A stretch of DNA of 64,000 nt from Actinomadura rudentiformis (GCF_008923185.1 NZ_WBMT01000010.1:248001-312000); one strand, 5' to 3'. Numbered from the stretch's first letter, positions 26,020-35,973 are shown. The notes: a model not told the origin generated them from the letters alone. Program-made: numbers and translations.

Positions 26020-27448
26020 CCCAGATCAACGGCTGGACGTGTTGAGCGGCGCTGGGTGTCGTCACGTTTGGCGCGCAGGAAGGTGAGGGTGAGGTCGATG
26101 CCCTCGATCTCGCCAAGCCAGGCTTCTGCCTCGGCGCGTGCGCGTCGGGCGAGGAGGTCGGCTTCGATCTCGTTGAGGCGGTCCAGCATCTTGGGATTGA
26201 CGTGCAGGACCGGGCAGCGGATGCAGGCGTGTTCGTGCTGGCAGGGGGTGCCGTAGGGCGTCCGCAGGAGCCGAGTTCGACCTTGCGCTTGTCGAAATGT
26301 TCCTCGAACTCCGCCCATTCCTCCTTGGTGGCTTGGCGGTATTCGTCGGTCGGGCGGATGGCTCGGCGAGGAACGAGGTGTAGTGCCGGATGACGTCCTC
26401 GTCGAAGACCGCGACGTAACCGCGGGTGGTCTGGATGTCTAGGTGGCCAAGGAGCGCGGCGCCGATGTGGGTGGGGAGGCCACTGTTGACCAGCTCGGTG
26501 GCGAAGATCCGGCGGAAGTCGTGCGGGGTGAACTTGACCGTTTTGAACTCGGGAGCTGTGCGGCGAGCGCGTGTCCGCAGCGTTCGAGCATCTGCAGAAC
26601 GGTCCCGGTGGCGAACACGCTGGAGGTCGATCCGGTTCTGCGTTGGAACAGGAACGGCAGCGGAGGGCCCCAGAGCTTGTCGTGCGCGTCGAATCTGCTG
26701 ATGCGGGGATGGTCCGGCCGCTGCGGGTATGGCGTCGGACGGCAGCGGCGATGACGTGGAACAGCTCGGTGCTCATCGGGATGACGCGCTCGCGGTCGGT
26801 CTTGGAGGGGGCGATGACCAGCAGCGCGATGACCTCTCCGTTGGGACGCTGGTATTGCCGGATGCTGAGGTGGGTCAGCTCGCAGAGCTCTTCGATGCGG
26901 ATCCCCGAATGCCTCAGAGTTTCAACGCAGGCCCAGTCCCAGAACGCGATCTCTTCCTCGGTCTCGGTGTTGAGAATCTCGCCGGTGGCCGGGTGGCGGA
27001 CGCGGACGGGAGGTGGCTCGTAGCGGCCGCGTTTGCGGTCGTTGTCGGTGATGATCCGCTGGTAGGTGACCCGATCCAGGACGAAGGTCTCGCCCTCTTG
27101 GGTGTCACGGGCCCGTTCCAGCAGGGCCCGGGTGTGGTCGTAGCGGGTCTCGACGTGCTCGATCAGGATGGGCAGCAGCGGTTGCCGCTGCCGAGTCCGT
27201 TGGGCGGAGCGTTCGTTGATGCGCCGCCGGCGTTTGGCAAGACCGCGCAGTTCGCTGGGCGGGACGGGGCAGGGAGCGATCCAAGGCCCCCAAAGTTCGG
27301 GTTCGTCGGCGGCCCAGATGTGCAGGTCGTAGTAGAAGCTGCGGACCTGGATCACGATGGTGTCCTGTTGCCCGCAGACCGCGCCGTCGTCCCACCCGCA
27401 CCGCAGCGGCCCGATCCGCCCCCAACGGGATCTCACGATCAGCGGCAC
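26020..27448 (-). pseudogene. Tyrosine integrase broken by several frameshifts
   Basis: Frame 1 carries ETLRHSGIRIEELCELT (first catalytic Arg) and SKTDRERVIPM. Near 26700 the coherent sequence moves to another frame (FDAHDKLWGPPLPFLFQ). Near 26555 it moves again to KFTPHDFRRIFATELV (His-x-x-Arg) and LLGHLDIQTTRGYVAVF (His and the nucleophilic Tyr region). Near 26370 it moves to YRQATKEEWAEFEEHF, and near 26280 to GTPCQHEHACIRCPVL with the C-terminal coiled part. All catalytic residues are still visible but no single frame encodes them. The N-terminal arm-binding region seems to be missing too. Confidence 0.85.
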
Positions 27449-27643
27449 CGGCGGGCCGGTCGTACTGGGACTGACCGCCCGGAGCTATCGGGTGCCGCGT
27501 CAAGCGATGACGAAAGCGGTTCCTGGCACGCGGCGCCTTCCGACGCCCAGACGATCCCGCCACTACCGCAGTAAGCGGCGGTGACGAGCGCGTGAAGAAC
27601 GGCCTGTGAAGGGGTGCGTTACTGTCCTGCTCGCACCCAACCC

Positions 27644-28576
27644 TCAGGACGTATCACCAAGGGCTTTGCGGAGGGTGTCGAGGACGGTGTGGTGGAGCAG
27701 GTGGGTCTTGTGGCGGGTCTGTGGGAGGGGTGTGCAGTCGGCGGTTGCGTGGGCGGCGGCGGTGTTGGCTGTTTCGGTGGTGGCGGGCTGGCCGGTCAGG
27801 GCGGTTTCGACGGCGGTGAGGCGTTGCGGTGTGCGTGCGATGCCGCCGATTGCCACGGTGGCGGATGCGATGTTGCCGCTGGTGATGAGCAGGCGGGCGG
27901 TGGCTTCTACGAGTGGCCAGTCTGTGCTGCCGTGGGGGGTGGTGCGCTGGTGGACGGCGCGTTCGCCTTCGGGTGGGGCCGGGATGTGAACGGCGATCAG
28001 GAGCTGTTCGCTGGTGAGCTGGTGGTCGCGGGTGGGGTCGGTGCCGTCTCCGTACAGGTCGATGAGCGGGATGGTGCCGCCCGGGTGGAGTTCGGCGCGG
28101 GCGTCGTGGGCGAGCAGCGGGACCGCCAGCGATGAGGGGTGCGGCGCGATGCAGGCGCTGTGGTCGATGGCCACCGCCCACGAGTGCCAGCCGGTGCGGG
28201 CCGGGCAGCCGTCGCCGCCGGTTTGATGGCAGGTGAAGGCGGGGTTGCGCAGGTAGGGGCAGCGATTGCGTTGCAGCAGGTTGCCGCCGACAGTGGCCGT
28301 CGCGCGGATCTGCGGGGTGGCGAGGGTACGGGCGGCCAGGACGAGGGCCGGATGTGTGGACAGCAGCCGGTCGTCGGCGGCGAGGTGGGCGATCGTGGTC
28401 GTGGCGCCGATGCGGGCCGAGCCGTCGGGGAGGTGGTGGATGCCCGCCAGTTCGGCCACGTCGCGCAGGTCGGCGATCACTTGTGGGGTGTGCGGACGGG
28501 CGAGGAGGTCGGTGCCGCCCGCACGCGGCAGGGCGCCCGCGCGGAGGGCCTCCAGGGTCTGATCCAGGCCGGTCAT
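27644..28576 (-). CDS. FAD-binding subunit of a molybdenum hydroxylase
   Basis: 310 residues from ATG 28576, overlapping the Mo-subunit stop as ATGA. GALPRAGGTDLLA and TVGGNLLQRNRCPYL bind FAD in the CoxM/XdhB family. The insert NRCPYLRNPAFTCHQT...GDGC...DHSACIAPHPSSL contains the four Cys expected of the extra 4Fe-4S cluster of PaoB- and HbaD-like subunits. It passes electrons between the 2Fe-2S centres and an acceptor. Its partner is the fused subunit at 28573-31128. Confidence 0.9.
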   Translation of the reverse strand: MTGLDQTLEALRAGALPRAGGTDLLARPHTPQVIADLRDVAELAGIHHLPDGSARIGATTTIAHLAADDRLLSTHPALVLAARTLATPQIRATATVGGNLLQRNRCPYLRNPAFTCHQTGGDGCPARTGWHSWAVAIDHSACIAPHPSSLAVPLLAHDARAELHPGGTIPLIDLYGDGTDPTRDHQLTSEQLLIAVHIPAPPEGERAVHQRTTPHGSTDWPLVEATARLLITSGNIASATVAIGGIARTPQRLTAVETALTGQPATTETANTAAAHATADCTPLPQTRHKTHLLHHTVLDTLRKALGDTS

Positions 28577-31128
28577 TCGGCGAGTCCTTGCAGGAGGCGG
28601 TCGGGGCTGATCGGCAGATCGAGCGGGCGCCAGCCGGTGGCGTTGCGGACGGCGTTGCCGATGGAGGCGGCGACGCCCATGGTGGACACCTCGCCCAGGC
28701 CGGTGCCGCGGCCGCTGACGTGGTCCCAGCCGTCCTGGTGGAAGTACACGATGATCTCCGGAGTGTCGGCGATGCCGGGGATGCGGTAATCGGCCAGGCT
28801 GTCGGTCATCACCACGCCGGTGGCCGGGTCGGTGTGGCGCTGCTCGAGCAGCGCGTATCCGACGCCCTGGATGACGCCGCCGTGACACTGGCTGCGGGCC
28901 AGCCGGGGCGAATAGACGCGACCGGCGGCGATGCCGCACGACACCCGTGTGACGCGGACGTTCCCGAGGTGAGTGTCGACCTCCACCTCGGTCACGTAGA
29001 CGGCGCCGGTGAAGCCGCGTCCGATCGCGAAGTCGCCGATCGGGAAAGGCGTGACGTAACCCCAGCGGTCCCAGGGCCGGCGGCCCACCACCCGCAGCCC
29101 CTCCGCGTCGTCCAAGGAGCGGCCGTCGAGTGCGCTGTGCAACCGGCGGGCGGCGTCGTGGGCCGCGGGGCCGATCGACGGCGTCGAGCAGCTGCTGGCC
29201 GCCGCCGGGCCGTGCACCGTTCCGGTGCGGCCGATCTCCACCCGTACCCGATCCGCCGTGACTCCCAGCGTCTCTCGGACGACCTGGCTGATCACCGAGC
29301 GGCTGCCGGTGCCCACGTCCTGGGTGGCGGTACGGGCCACGACGACGCCCTGCTCAACGGTCAGCTCGACCTTGGTACCGGGATCGAGGAAGTACAGGTA
29401 GTTGGCCACGGCGACGCCGACACCACGGCGGTGTCTCCCTTGCTGACCGCCGTTGGGGGGCCGATCACGCCAGGCGTTGAGTTCCGCCGCCCAGTCGTAG
29501 AGGGCTTGGCGCTTGGGGTTGCCGTCCCACCGGCGACGCAGCTCGATGGGGTCGGTGCCCAGCCGGTGGGCCATCTCGTCAACGGCCTGCTCCAGCGCCC
29601 ACAACATCGGCGGATGACCCGGACCACGGAACGGGGCGGCGGGCGGACGGTTGGTGACGACATCGAAGTCCCGCAGCCGGCGGGGTGCGTTGCCGTAGAT
29701 GTAGCGGGCCAGGGAGGCGGCGTTGTTCGCCACCGCGATACCGCCGTCGCCGTGGACGTCCATGGTCAAGGCAGCCAGCCGGCCCTCGGCATCGGCGAGC
29801 ATGGCCAGCTCGGTACGGGTACCCGGGCGGCAGCCGCCGTCGATGAGTTCTTCGGCCCGGTCGAGCACCACCCGTACCGGCGCGCCGGTCAGCCGGGCCA
29901 GCTCGACCGCGGCGACCACCTCACCGGTCAGGTTCACCTTGGCCCCGAAGCCGCCGCCCACATGCTCGGCCACCAGATGAACCTGCTCAGACCGCAGCCT
30001 CCACCGCTTGGCCACCTGGCCGGCGAGCCTGTCGACCGCCTGCGTGGACACATGAAGGTGCAGGTCACCGCCTGTATCCCAGCGGGCCAGGCAGGCGTGT
30101 GGCTCCAAGGCGGTGTGCGCCTGCACGGCGGTACTGAAGGTCGCCGAGAAGAACCGCTCGTCGTTTCCTTCCCGAGCCTGCTCGATTCGCCGTACCGCGG
30201 TGCGGGGCCGCTTGCTGAGCCCAGAGGGCCCCCGTAGATTGCCGCGCCAGCGGGCCGGGCTGGGCGGGCCCTCGCTGGACCGCGGCGCACCTCGCCTGCC
30301 GTCCTTGGAGGGGTAGACGGCCGCAGCGTCGGGCGCCTCCTCCGGGTCGAACGACAGTGCGGCTGGCAGCGGCCTGTATTCCACCTGGACTCGCGCGGCG
30401 GCGGCGAGCGCCTCGGCCCGGGTCGGCGCGGCGACCGCCGCGATGGGTTGCCCGACATAACGCGCGATCCGATCCGCGCCGAGCAACTCCACCAGCTGCG
30501 CCCCCTGGCCACTGATCGAGGTCACTTCCGCATGCGCGTGCTCGGAACGTACGATCACGCCTTCCCACTGCCCGGCCAGCCGTACATCGGTGGTGTAGCA
30601 GGCCGCACCGGTGATCTTCTCCAGTGCCTCCACCCGCGCGGGCGGTACATCGGGACGCTCATCGTCGTGCTCACCGGCGCAGGCGGCCTCGACCGCCGCG
30701 TAGATGCCGGGGTAGGCGCCGCACCGGCACAGATGCCCGGCCAGCGCCTCGGCGATCAGCTCCCGGCTCGGCGTGGTGTCACCGTGCTCGGCACGCCATC
30801 CATCGACGAAGGCTGCCGCCGCCACGACGAAGCCGGGGGTGCAGTAGCCGCACTGCAGCGCGTCATGCGCCGCGAAGGCACGCTGAACGGGATGCGTACC
30901 GCCCAGCCCCTCCACCGTGGTGACCTCACGCCCCTCAAGGTCGGAGCACAGCGTCAGGCAACCGGCCACCGCGGTCCCGTCCACCAAGATGGTGCACGCG
31001 CCGCACGCCCCGGTGCCACAGGCGGGCTTCGCCCCCGTCAACCCCGCGGTCTCGCGTATGAAACCGACCGCGGTCTCAGCGGTGGCGCCGTCCACCGTCA
31101 CAGGGCGCCCGTTCATCGTGAACTTCAC
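28573..31128 (-). CDS. Fused 2Fe-2S / molybdopterin subunit of a xanthine-dehydrogenase-family enzyme
   Basis: 851 residues from GTG 31128, with AGGAG upstream; the frame is open to 31404 without resemblance. Residues 1-160 hold two 2Fe-2S sites (KPACGTGACGACTILVDG; LQCGYCTPGF with HLCRCGAYPG). The rest is the Mo-cofactor domain: AHTALEPHACLARW, GGGFGAKVNL, RGPGHPPMLWALEQAVDEMA, QDVGTGSRSVISQVV and, at the end, GLGEVSTMGVAASI with the active-site Glu. The 2Fe-2S + Mo fusion with a separate FAD subunit is less common than three separate chains. It hydroxylates an aldehyde or N-heterocycle; the substrate cannot be told. No accessory (XdhC/CoxF) gene is seen nearby. Confidence 0.9.
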   Translation of the reverse strand: MKFTMNGRPVTVDGATAETAVGFIRETAGLTGAKPACGTGACGACTILVDGTAVAGCLTLCSDLEGREVTTVEGLGGTHPVQRAFAAHDALQCGYCTPGFVVAAAAFVDGWRAEHGDTTPSRELIAEALAGHLCRCGAYPGIYAAVEAACAGEHDDERPDVPPARVEALEKITGAACYTTDVRLAGQWEGVIVRSEHAHAEVTSISGQGAQLVELLGADRIARYVGQPIAAVAAPTRAEALAAAARVQVEYRPLPAALSFDPEEAPDAAAVYPSKDGRRGAPRSSEGPPSPARWRGNLRGPSGLSKRPRTAVRRIEQAREGNDERFFSATFSTAVQAHTALEPHACLARWDTGGDLHLHVSTQAVDRLAGQVAKRWRLRSEQVHLVAEHVGGGFGAKVNLTGEVVAAVELARLTGAPVRVVLDRAEELIDGGCRPGTRTELAMLADAEGRLAALTMDVHGDGGIAVANNAASLARYIYGNAPRRLRDFDVVTNRPPAAPFRGPGHPPMLWALEQAVDEMAHRLGTDPIELRRRWDGNPKRQALYDWAAELNAWRDRPPNGGQQGRHRRGVGVAVANYLYFLDPGTKVELTVEQGVVVARTATQDVGTGSRSVISQVVRETLGVTADRVRVEIGRTGTVHGPAAASSCSTPSIGPAAHDAARRLHSALDGRSLDDAEGLRVVGRRPWDRWGYVTPFPIGDFAIGRGFTGAVYVTEVEVDTHLGNVRVTRVSCGIAAGRVYSPRLARSQCHGGVIQGVGYALLEQRHTDPATGVVMTDSLADYRIPGIADTPEIIVYFHQDGWDHVSGRGTGLGEVSTMGVAASIGNAVRNATGWRPLDLPISPDRLLQGLAE

Positions 31129-31256
31129 CGGCCAGCTCCTCCACCGCCGATACTGCATACGATCCCGCCGTTTACGGACATCATGGCACCTGCGGCGATT
31201 ACGCTGAGGAGATCCATCCGGATGAGGACGACTTGAGCAGTGTTTCCCGTGTTCAC

Positions 31257-31287
31257 GCTGTGATCGGCTGCTCATGCTGTGATCGGC
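31257..31287. repeat. Pair of 12-bp direct repeats in a divergent promoter region
   Basis: GCTGTGATCGGC occurs at 31257-31268 and 31276-31287, 19 bp apart start to start, between the divergent Mo-subunit gene and the methyltransferase gene at 31322. Possible regulator sites. Confidence 0.45.
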
Positions 31288-31321
31288 GCAGATCACCACG
31301 GCGACACCAGGAGGTGACGAA

Positions 31322-32158
31322 GTGACAGGCCCGGCCAACGACCAGTCCACAGCCGGCGCCCAGGAGCAGGCGCCGCTTGACTTCGACACCTCCAAGCCCA
31401 ACATCGCCCGCGTCTACGACTTCCTGCTCGGCGGCAAGGACAATTTCGCCGCTGACCGGGTGGTCGGCGACCAGATCAAGCTCGTGCTGCCCCAAGTCCA
31501 CCTCGGGGTGCAGGCACAGCGCGCGGTGTTGCGCCGCGCGATCCGCTACCTGGTCATCGAGGCGGGCATCCGCCAGCTGATCGACATCGGCTCCGGGCTG
31601 CCCACCGCAGGCAATGTCCACGAGGTCGCCCACGCGATCGACCCGCAGGTCCGCGTCGTCTACACGGACAACGACCCGGTCGTGCTCGCCCACGCTCGGG
31701 CCCTGCTGGCCAACAACCCCACGACCACGGTGGCCGACGGCGACCTGCTCCAGCCGGAACAACTGCTCAAGCAACCGGTGCTGCGCCACCTGATCGACCT
31801 CGACCGGCCCGTCGGGTTGCTGCTGTGCGGCATCATGCATTACCTGAACGACCAGGAAGACCCCGGCGGCATCATCGCCCGCCTGATGGCCCTGCTTCCC
31901 TCCGGCAGCCACGTGTTCCTCCACCATCTGGTGAAGGCCGGCACCCCGGGCGAGGAGGCCGCCGAAGCCGCCCTCCGCAAGGGCATCGGCCGCGGCACCT
32001 TCCGAACCCCCGACCAGGTCGCCGCCTTCCTCACCGGCCTCGACCTCGTCCCACCGGGCGTGGTCCGCGTCCCCGACTGGCGCCCCGACCCAGACGACCA
32101 CCCGTCCGACGATCCCGTGCTCAACCTCGCCGTGGCCGCCCTCGCCCGCAAACCCTGA
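31322..32158 (+). CDS. DUF574-family SAM-dependent methyltransferase
   Basis: 278 residues, GTG with AGGAGGTGA upstream. FDTSKPNIARVYDFLLGGKDNF, QLIDIGSGLPTAGNVHEVA (SAM-binding loop) and VYTDNDPVVLAHARALL are diagnostic of the actinomycete SAM_MT/DUF574 family, present in many copies per genome. The substrate is unknown for most members. Confidence 0.9.
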   Translation: MTGPANDQSTAGAQEQAPLDFDTSKPNIARVYDFLLGGKDNFAADRVVGDQIKLVLPQVHLGVQAQRAVLRRAIRYLVIEAGIRQLIDIGSGLPTAGNVHEVAHAIDPQVRVVYTDNDPVVLAHARALLANNPTTTVADGDLLQPEQLLKQPVLRHLIDLDRPVGLLLCGIMHYLNDQEDPGGIIARLMALLPSGSHVFLHHLVKAGTPGEEAAEAALRKGIGRGTFRTPDQVAAFLTGLDLVPPGVVRVPDWRPDPDDHPSDDPVLNLAVAALARKP

Positions 32159-32663
32159 GCGCGCGTCGACCTCTGCGACACCGATCAGGCTGTCAGGGGG
32201 CCTCTTTCAGTAGCCGCCGCACCTGGGCCAACTGGGCCACGGCGGCGACCGCGTCTCCGCCGCACCCATCATCGTTTCCCAGGACGGCCTGTGCGGCCTC
32301 GGCGGCGTCAAGGCGCTCACCGCCCACGCCGCCGTCGTCACCTTCATCGACGCCTGACGCACCGTCAACCCCCGGCCCGGCACAGCAACGCGCGCGGGCC
32401 GGGGCCCCACTACGGTCCGCCGCAACCTCCCAGACCGCAGCACAACAATCACAGCTTCAATGCTCGCCAGCCCCCATGCCGGCAGGCCAGACAGAATTCG
32501 GTTCAGCAGTGTTGTGGCGCCCCACCATCAGCCCGGCAACGCGGCCGGGTCGGCAGGATGCACCTGCTTGACCTGCTCGCTCGCGAACCGACACCGACAG
32601 GCGGGCCAACCCCAATGTGATCATTGTCAGCGAGAACGGCTGCTCGGCAGTCTCATTGCGCGG
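32159..32663. other. About 500 bp without a recognisable gene
   Basis: A plus-strand stretch ending with TGA at 32358 reads APIIVSQDGLCGLGG then VKALTAHAAVVTFIDA and looks like the tail of a lost gene; no start or upstream half is present. Nothing else can be named. Confidence 0.4.
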
Positions 32664-33512
32664 TCACAGGGTGATGGTGCCGCGGATGTGGCTGGTGGCG
32701 GCGCCGCCGACCCAGACGGTGCCGTTCGCCTCAGCGGTGATCTCGATGGTCCCGGCCCGGCCCACGCGCGCGCCTTGGGAGACTCGATAGGTGGAGGCCG
32801 CGGCGCCGGTGGCGGTGAGCCACTGGCCGACGGAGGCGTTCATGCTGCCGCACACGGGGTCCTCGGCCACGCCGACGCCGGGGGCGAAGGTGCGCATCTC
32901 GAAGGCGTGCTCGGACCCGTCGGGATAGGCCCCGATCGCGCCGACCATCGCGGTCGGGATGAGCGAGAGGTCGGGTTCGAGGGCGAGGACCTCCTCGGCC
33001 GTGGGCAACTGGATGACCGACCAGCCGGGTCCGTTGTCGACCCACTGGTGGGCGAGGACACGGTCACGCTTGATGCCGAACGCGGTCACGATCTGGTCGA
33101 CGAACTCCTCCTCGAGCTCACCGCCGCGGACGAGCGGCGGGGCGGCGAAGGACAGAACGCCCTCACCGCAGCGCACGCTGACCAGGCCGGCAGCGCACTC
33201 CTGCACGATACGGCCGGTTTCTTGTGGTGTGCCGCCGTTGTCCAACCAGGCGCGCGCGGACCCCAGGGTGGGATGCCCGGCGAACGGCAGTTCGCCTCCA
33301 GGGGTGAAGATCCGCAACCGATAGTCAGCCTCCGGAGCGGTGGGAGGCAGAACGAATGTGGTCTCCGACAAATTCGTCCACCGCGCCAGGCGCTGCATCT
33401 CCTCGTCGGTCAGATCCGTCCCATCAAGGACGACGGCGACCGGGTTGCCCATATAGGGGATCGTGGAAAACACGTCGACCTGTGCAAACGGGCGGGAACG
33501 CGGCATGGTCAT
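32664..33512 (-). CDS. PhzF-family isomerase/epimerase-like protein
   Basis: 282 residues from ATG 33512. QVDVFSTIPYMGNPVAVVLD, NLSETTFVLPP with the catalytic Glu, RIFTPGGELPFAGHPTLGSA and, in the second half, AEDPVCGSMNASVGQWL are the PhzF fold signatures. True PhzF isomerises dihydro-3-hydroxyanthranilate, the product of the PhzD in this window, but this gene is 14 kb from the cluster beside unrelated genes, and most genomic PhzF-like proteins have other roles. The start overlaps the stop of the broken AraC gene (TGATG). Confidence 0.88.
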   Translation of the reverse strand: MTMPRSRPFAQVDVFSTIPYMGNPVAVVLDGTDLTDEEMQRLARWTNLSETTFVLPPTAPEADYRLRIFTPGGELPFAGHPTLGSARAWLDNGGTPQETGRIVQECAAGLVSVRCGEGVLSFAAPPLVRGGELEEEFVDQIVTAFGIKRDRVLAHQWVDNGPGWSVIQLPTAEEVLALEPDLSLIPTAMVGAIGAYPDGSEHAFEMRTFAPGVGVAEDPVCGSMNASVGQWLTATGAAASTYRVSQGARVGRAGTIEITAEANGTVWVGGAATSHIRGTITL

Positions 33513-34312
33513 CAGGGGCCTTTCGATAGCGGCTGAAGCGGTTGCGGGCACCGCATCCGCCTGCAACATGTCCATCCCAACCGATGCCTCGATAGGTCCG
33601 ACAGAGCCACTCGCGACAAATTGGACTGATCTGCGAAGGCAGAGCTGTACGCGTGATCATCTGGGTGGTGCGGGCGCGTGGGGCTGGTGGTGAGCGGATT
33701 CGCCACCGGATTGATCACGGGTCGGTGGTGGTGCTGTTGCCGCGGCCACGCCGGGTCGCGCGGGTGGCGTGCCGTGAGCCCGGCGCGCAGGCGGGTGATG
33801 TCCTGGACCGGCGGCAGTCCGTAGAAGGCCCGGTATTCGCGGCTGAACTGGGTCACGCTGGTGTATCCCACGGTGTGGGCGACCTGGGCGGCGGTGGTGT
33901 CGCCGGCCAGCAGCCGGCGCCTGGCCGATAGCAGCCGCAGATGTTTCTGATAGCGCAGCGGGCTCATACCGGTCGCAGCCTTGAAATGGCGGTGCAGCGT
34001 CGCCGGGCTCATACCGGCCTCGGCGGCGATCTGGTCGATGCTCACCGGTTCGGCAAAGCGGTCGCCGAGCCAGGCGATGACGGCGCGGATCCGGGTGCCG
34101 GCGGCTGCCGCGATCTGGAGCAGCGCCCGACCGAGCGGGCCGGTCAGCAGCCGGTAGGTGATTTCGCTTTCGACGTACGGTGCCAGGGCCGGGATGTCGT
34201 CGGGGCATCCAGCAGCCGCACCAGGCGGGTCACGGCGTCGATCAATTCAGCGGACATACCGGCCGTGACCCGCCAGGCGGGCTCGGCAGCGATGGCAAGA
34301 GGGCTACATGCC
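33512..34312 (-). pseudogene. Truncated and frameshifted AraC-family regulator
   Basis: The C-terminal double helix-turn-helix is intact: MSIDQIAAEAGMSPATLHRHF and VGYTSVTQFSREYRAFYG, with PPVQDITRLR. Upstream, DDIPALAPYVESEITYRLL and GPLGRALLQIAAAAG belong to the AraC_N domain, but joining LIDAVTRLVRLLDAP to it needs a one-base shift near 34203. The cupin-like first 100 residues of the family are absent; the sequence meets the end of the next gene at 34304. It is probably not functional, though an internal ATG at 34045 could still give a bare DNA-binding domain. Confidence 0.75.
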
Positions 34313-35077
34313 TGACCTGCGAACCAGCCGATCGATCTCGGTGAGTACCGCGTCTGCGTGGGGACGTACTTGCGCCTTCAGCTCCCGGCTCCAGTTCTCT
34401 TCACAGTAACGGCAGGTGAGATACAGCTTTCTGGCGTATTCCAGGACGGGCCGCTGTTCCGGGGGAAGCCGGGCGAGGGCCCAGTCGGCGGCGGCGTCCT
34501 TCGGCCTGATCTCACCGGTGGCGAGCGTCGTCCAGACGCGCGCCAGGGTCAGCACGACATTGCGGGTGTCGCTCTCCAGGTCGTCGAGTAGGCCCGGGAT
34601 GCCCGACACACTGGCCCGGACCAGGTCCGCATGTGGGACGTGGTCCAGGACCTCCGCCGGCGGCGGGCCGCTGACGGCGTGGTTACCGGAGAGCACCATC
34701 GTTAGCAGCAGAGCCAGATCTGGCATCGGCTCTGGCTGAGGGGGCCCTTCTGCCTCGAACTCATCGCGCAGCCACTCGCCATAGAGGAAGTCACCGTTCG
34801 GCGGAAACCGCCAGGGGCGGACTTCGGACTGGACGACAACCGTGAGCTCGACCGGGCGGGGCCTGCCAGGCGAACCGGAACCGGAGATCTCCAGCAGCCC
34901 GTCGAGGAGCACCCGCCGTTCCCGACCGTTCATGCGCCGCCGTGAGACGACAAGGACGTCCACGTCGCTGGCCGGCTTAAGGCCGCCGAGCACGCTAGAC
35001 CCATGGAGATACATTCCGATGGCTTCGGGCCCCAGCACAGAGCCCACCAGATCCACGATCTCCCGCATCTGGTCCAT
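34304..35077 (-). CDS. AadA-like aminoglycoside nucleotidyltransferase
   Basis: 257 residues (AadA is about 260). GMYLHGSSVLGGLKPASDVDVLVVSRRR has the G-S...D-x-D nucleotidyltransferase active site. The second half matches the AadA helical domain (LLTMVLSGNHAVSG, SDTRNVVLTLARVWTTLATG, IRPKDAAADWALARLP). AadA enzymes adenylylate streptomycin and spectinomycin; actinomycete homologues may act on other aminoglycosides or be silent. It overlaps the remains of the AraC gene by a few bases. Confidence 0.85.
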   Translation of the reverse strand: MDQMREIVDLVGSVLGPEAIGMYLHGSSVLGGLKPASDVDVLVVSRRRMNGRERRVLLDGLLEISGSGSPGRPRPVELTVVVQSEVRPWRFPPNGDFLYGEWLRDEFEAEGPPQPEPMPDLALLLTMVLSGNHAVSGPPPAEVLDHVPHADLVRASVSGIPGLLDDLESDTRNVVLTLARVWTTLATGEIRPKDAAADWALARLPPEQRPVLEYARKLYLTCRYCEENWSRELKAQVRPHADAVLTEIDRLVRRSGM

Positions 35078-35097
35078 CGGACCAGCATGACCCCCGG

Positions 35098-35580
35098 CTC
35101 ATGCAGCCGCACCCGCATTTCCAAGGCGGCGCGACGCGGCACCCGGCCACTGAACCTCCGCTATGCAGAAGGAAAGGCCGGGGTGACCGTATGCGTACAC
35201 CCTCGGTGGTGTATGCCTAGCCGGAATTCCCGTTCTGTCGTCGGGCGCGGCAGTTATCAAGGGTTCCCCTCGCTCTCGCTGCATTGTCCGTCGCAGGCAT
35301 CTGCGCGATCGCATGGGTCCTCTAGGAGCCAGCCGCACGAAGACCACGCCGTCTCGTCGTAAGGCGGCCCTCGAAACCTTCCAAATCTTGACCGGCCAGG
35401 CTCATCACCGGCCACGGAGCCGCCTCCCGACTCTCTCTCCCCCGCCACCACCGTGTTGCTTAGGCCCCTCCAGAACAGGGGCGTTACCTCATGTGCTGTC
35501 ACTCAAATCCGGAGGGTACTGATTTCGCCCCAGCGGGACACTGGCCGCGATGCAGGTCGGACCATCGCCGAGACTTCGTT
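35098..35580. other. About 480 bp without a recognisable gene
   Basis: Short frames only on both strands; no hairpin or repeat stands out. It separates the AadA-like gene from a convergently oriented membrane-protein gene. Confidence 0.5.
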
Positions 35581-35973
35581 CTAGTTGCTGCCAACATGGA
35601 GCCGAATGATGGGGAGCATCGCAATCAATGCGACAAGTATGACGAAGGGGGCGATAGTAAGCGAGAACATCCAGCCGTTAAACCACCCGAAGGACAATGC
35701 GGTGATCGCAGCGAGTTCCCCGACAAGAAAAAGTGCCGATATGACCGCTCCCGCCTTCATCCATTGCCGAGCGAGGAGGATGATGTTGGTCGCGAACTCC
35801 TGGAGGTCGTCTCGCCGTTCCCGAGAGGTCTCTCCCTGCGCTGATTCGGCATTTTCGGCCCTCTCTAGAATTTTGCCGAGACTAGAAATGATCAGAGCGA
35901 TCTCCAGAATGAGTGCAATCAACAGCGCCGGCAGTACCTGTGCCACTGTCGTGTAATACGCATCTGAGTGCAT
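35581..35973 (-). CDS. Small membrane protein, unknown function
   Basis: 130 residues from ATG 35973. Three hydrophobic stretches: VLPALLIALILEIALIISSL, KAGAVISALFLVGELAAIT and LTIAPFVILVALIAMLPII, with a charged segment (AESAQGETSRERRDDLQEF) after the first that may form a coiled coil in the cytoplasm. Base composition is less GC-rich than its neighbours, which hints at transfer. No family was recognised. Confidence 0.6.
   Translation of the reverse strand: MHSDAYYTTVAQVLPALLIALILEIALIISSLGKILERAENAESAQGETSRERRDDLQEFATNIILLARQWMKAGAVISALFLVGELAAITALSFGWFNGWMFSLTIAPFVILVALIAMLPIIRLHVGSN

Larger units (their letters stand above)
24493..27448. mobile_element. Degenerate integrative element (int, xis, PAPS-reductase-like remnants)
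   Basis: The minus strand carries a tyrosine integrase split over several frames (26020-27448), a truncated PAPS-reductase-like gene (24943-25455) and a frameshifted excisionase gene (24658-24890); one plus-strand ORF (25548) lies among them. This set is typical of actinomycete integrative elements. The limits are approximate; no direct-repeat att pair was found by eye. Confidence 0.65.

Noticed and set aside
28354..30237. Long plus-strand frame opposite the molybdenum hydroxylase gene
   Set aside because: Shadow frame; all cofactor motifs lie on the minus strand.
32664..33512. PhzF-family gene as a member of the phenazine-like pathway
   Set aside because: It is 14 kb away beside unrelated genes; the cluster has an EntA-type dehydrogenase that competes for the same intermediate, and no PhzB, PhzA or PhzG. 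A phenazine product is unlikely.
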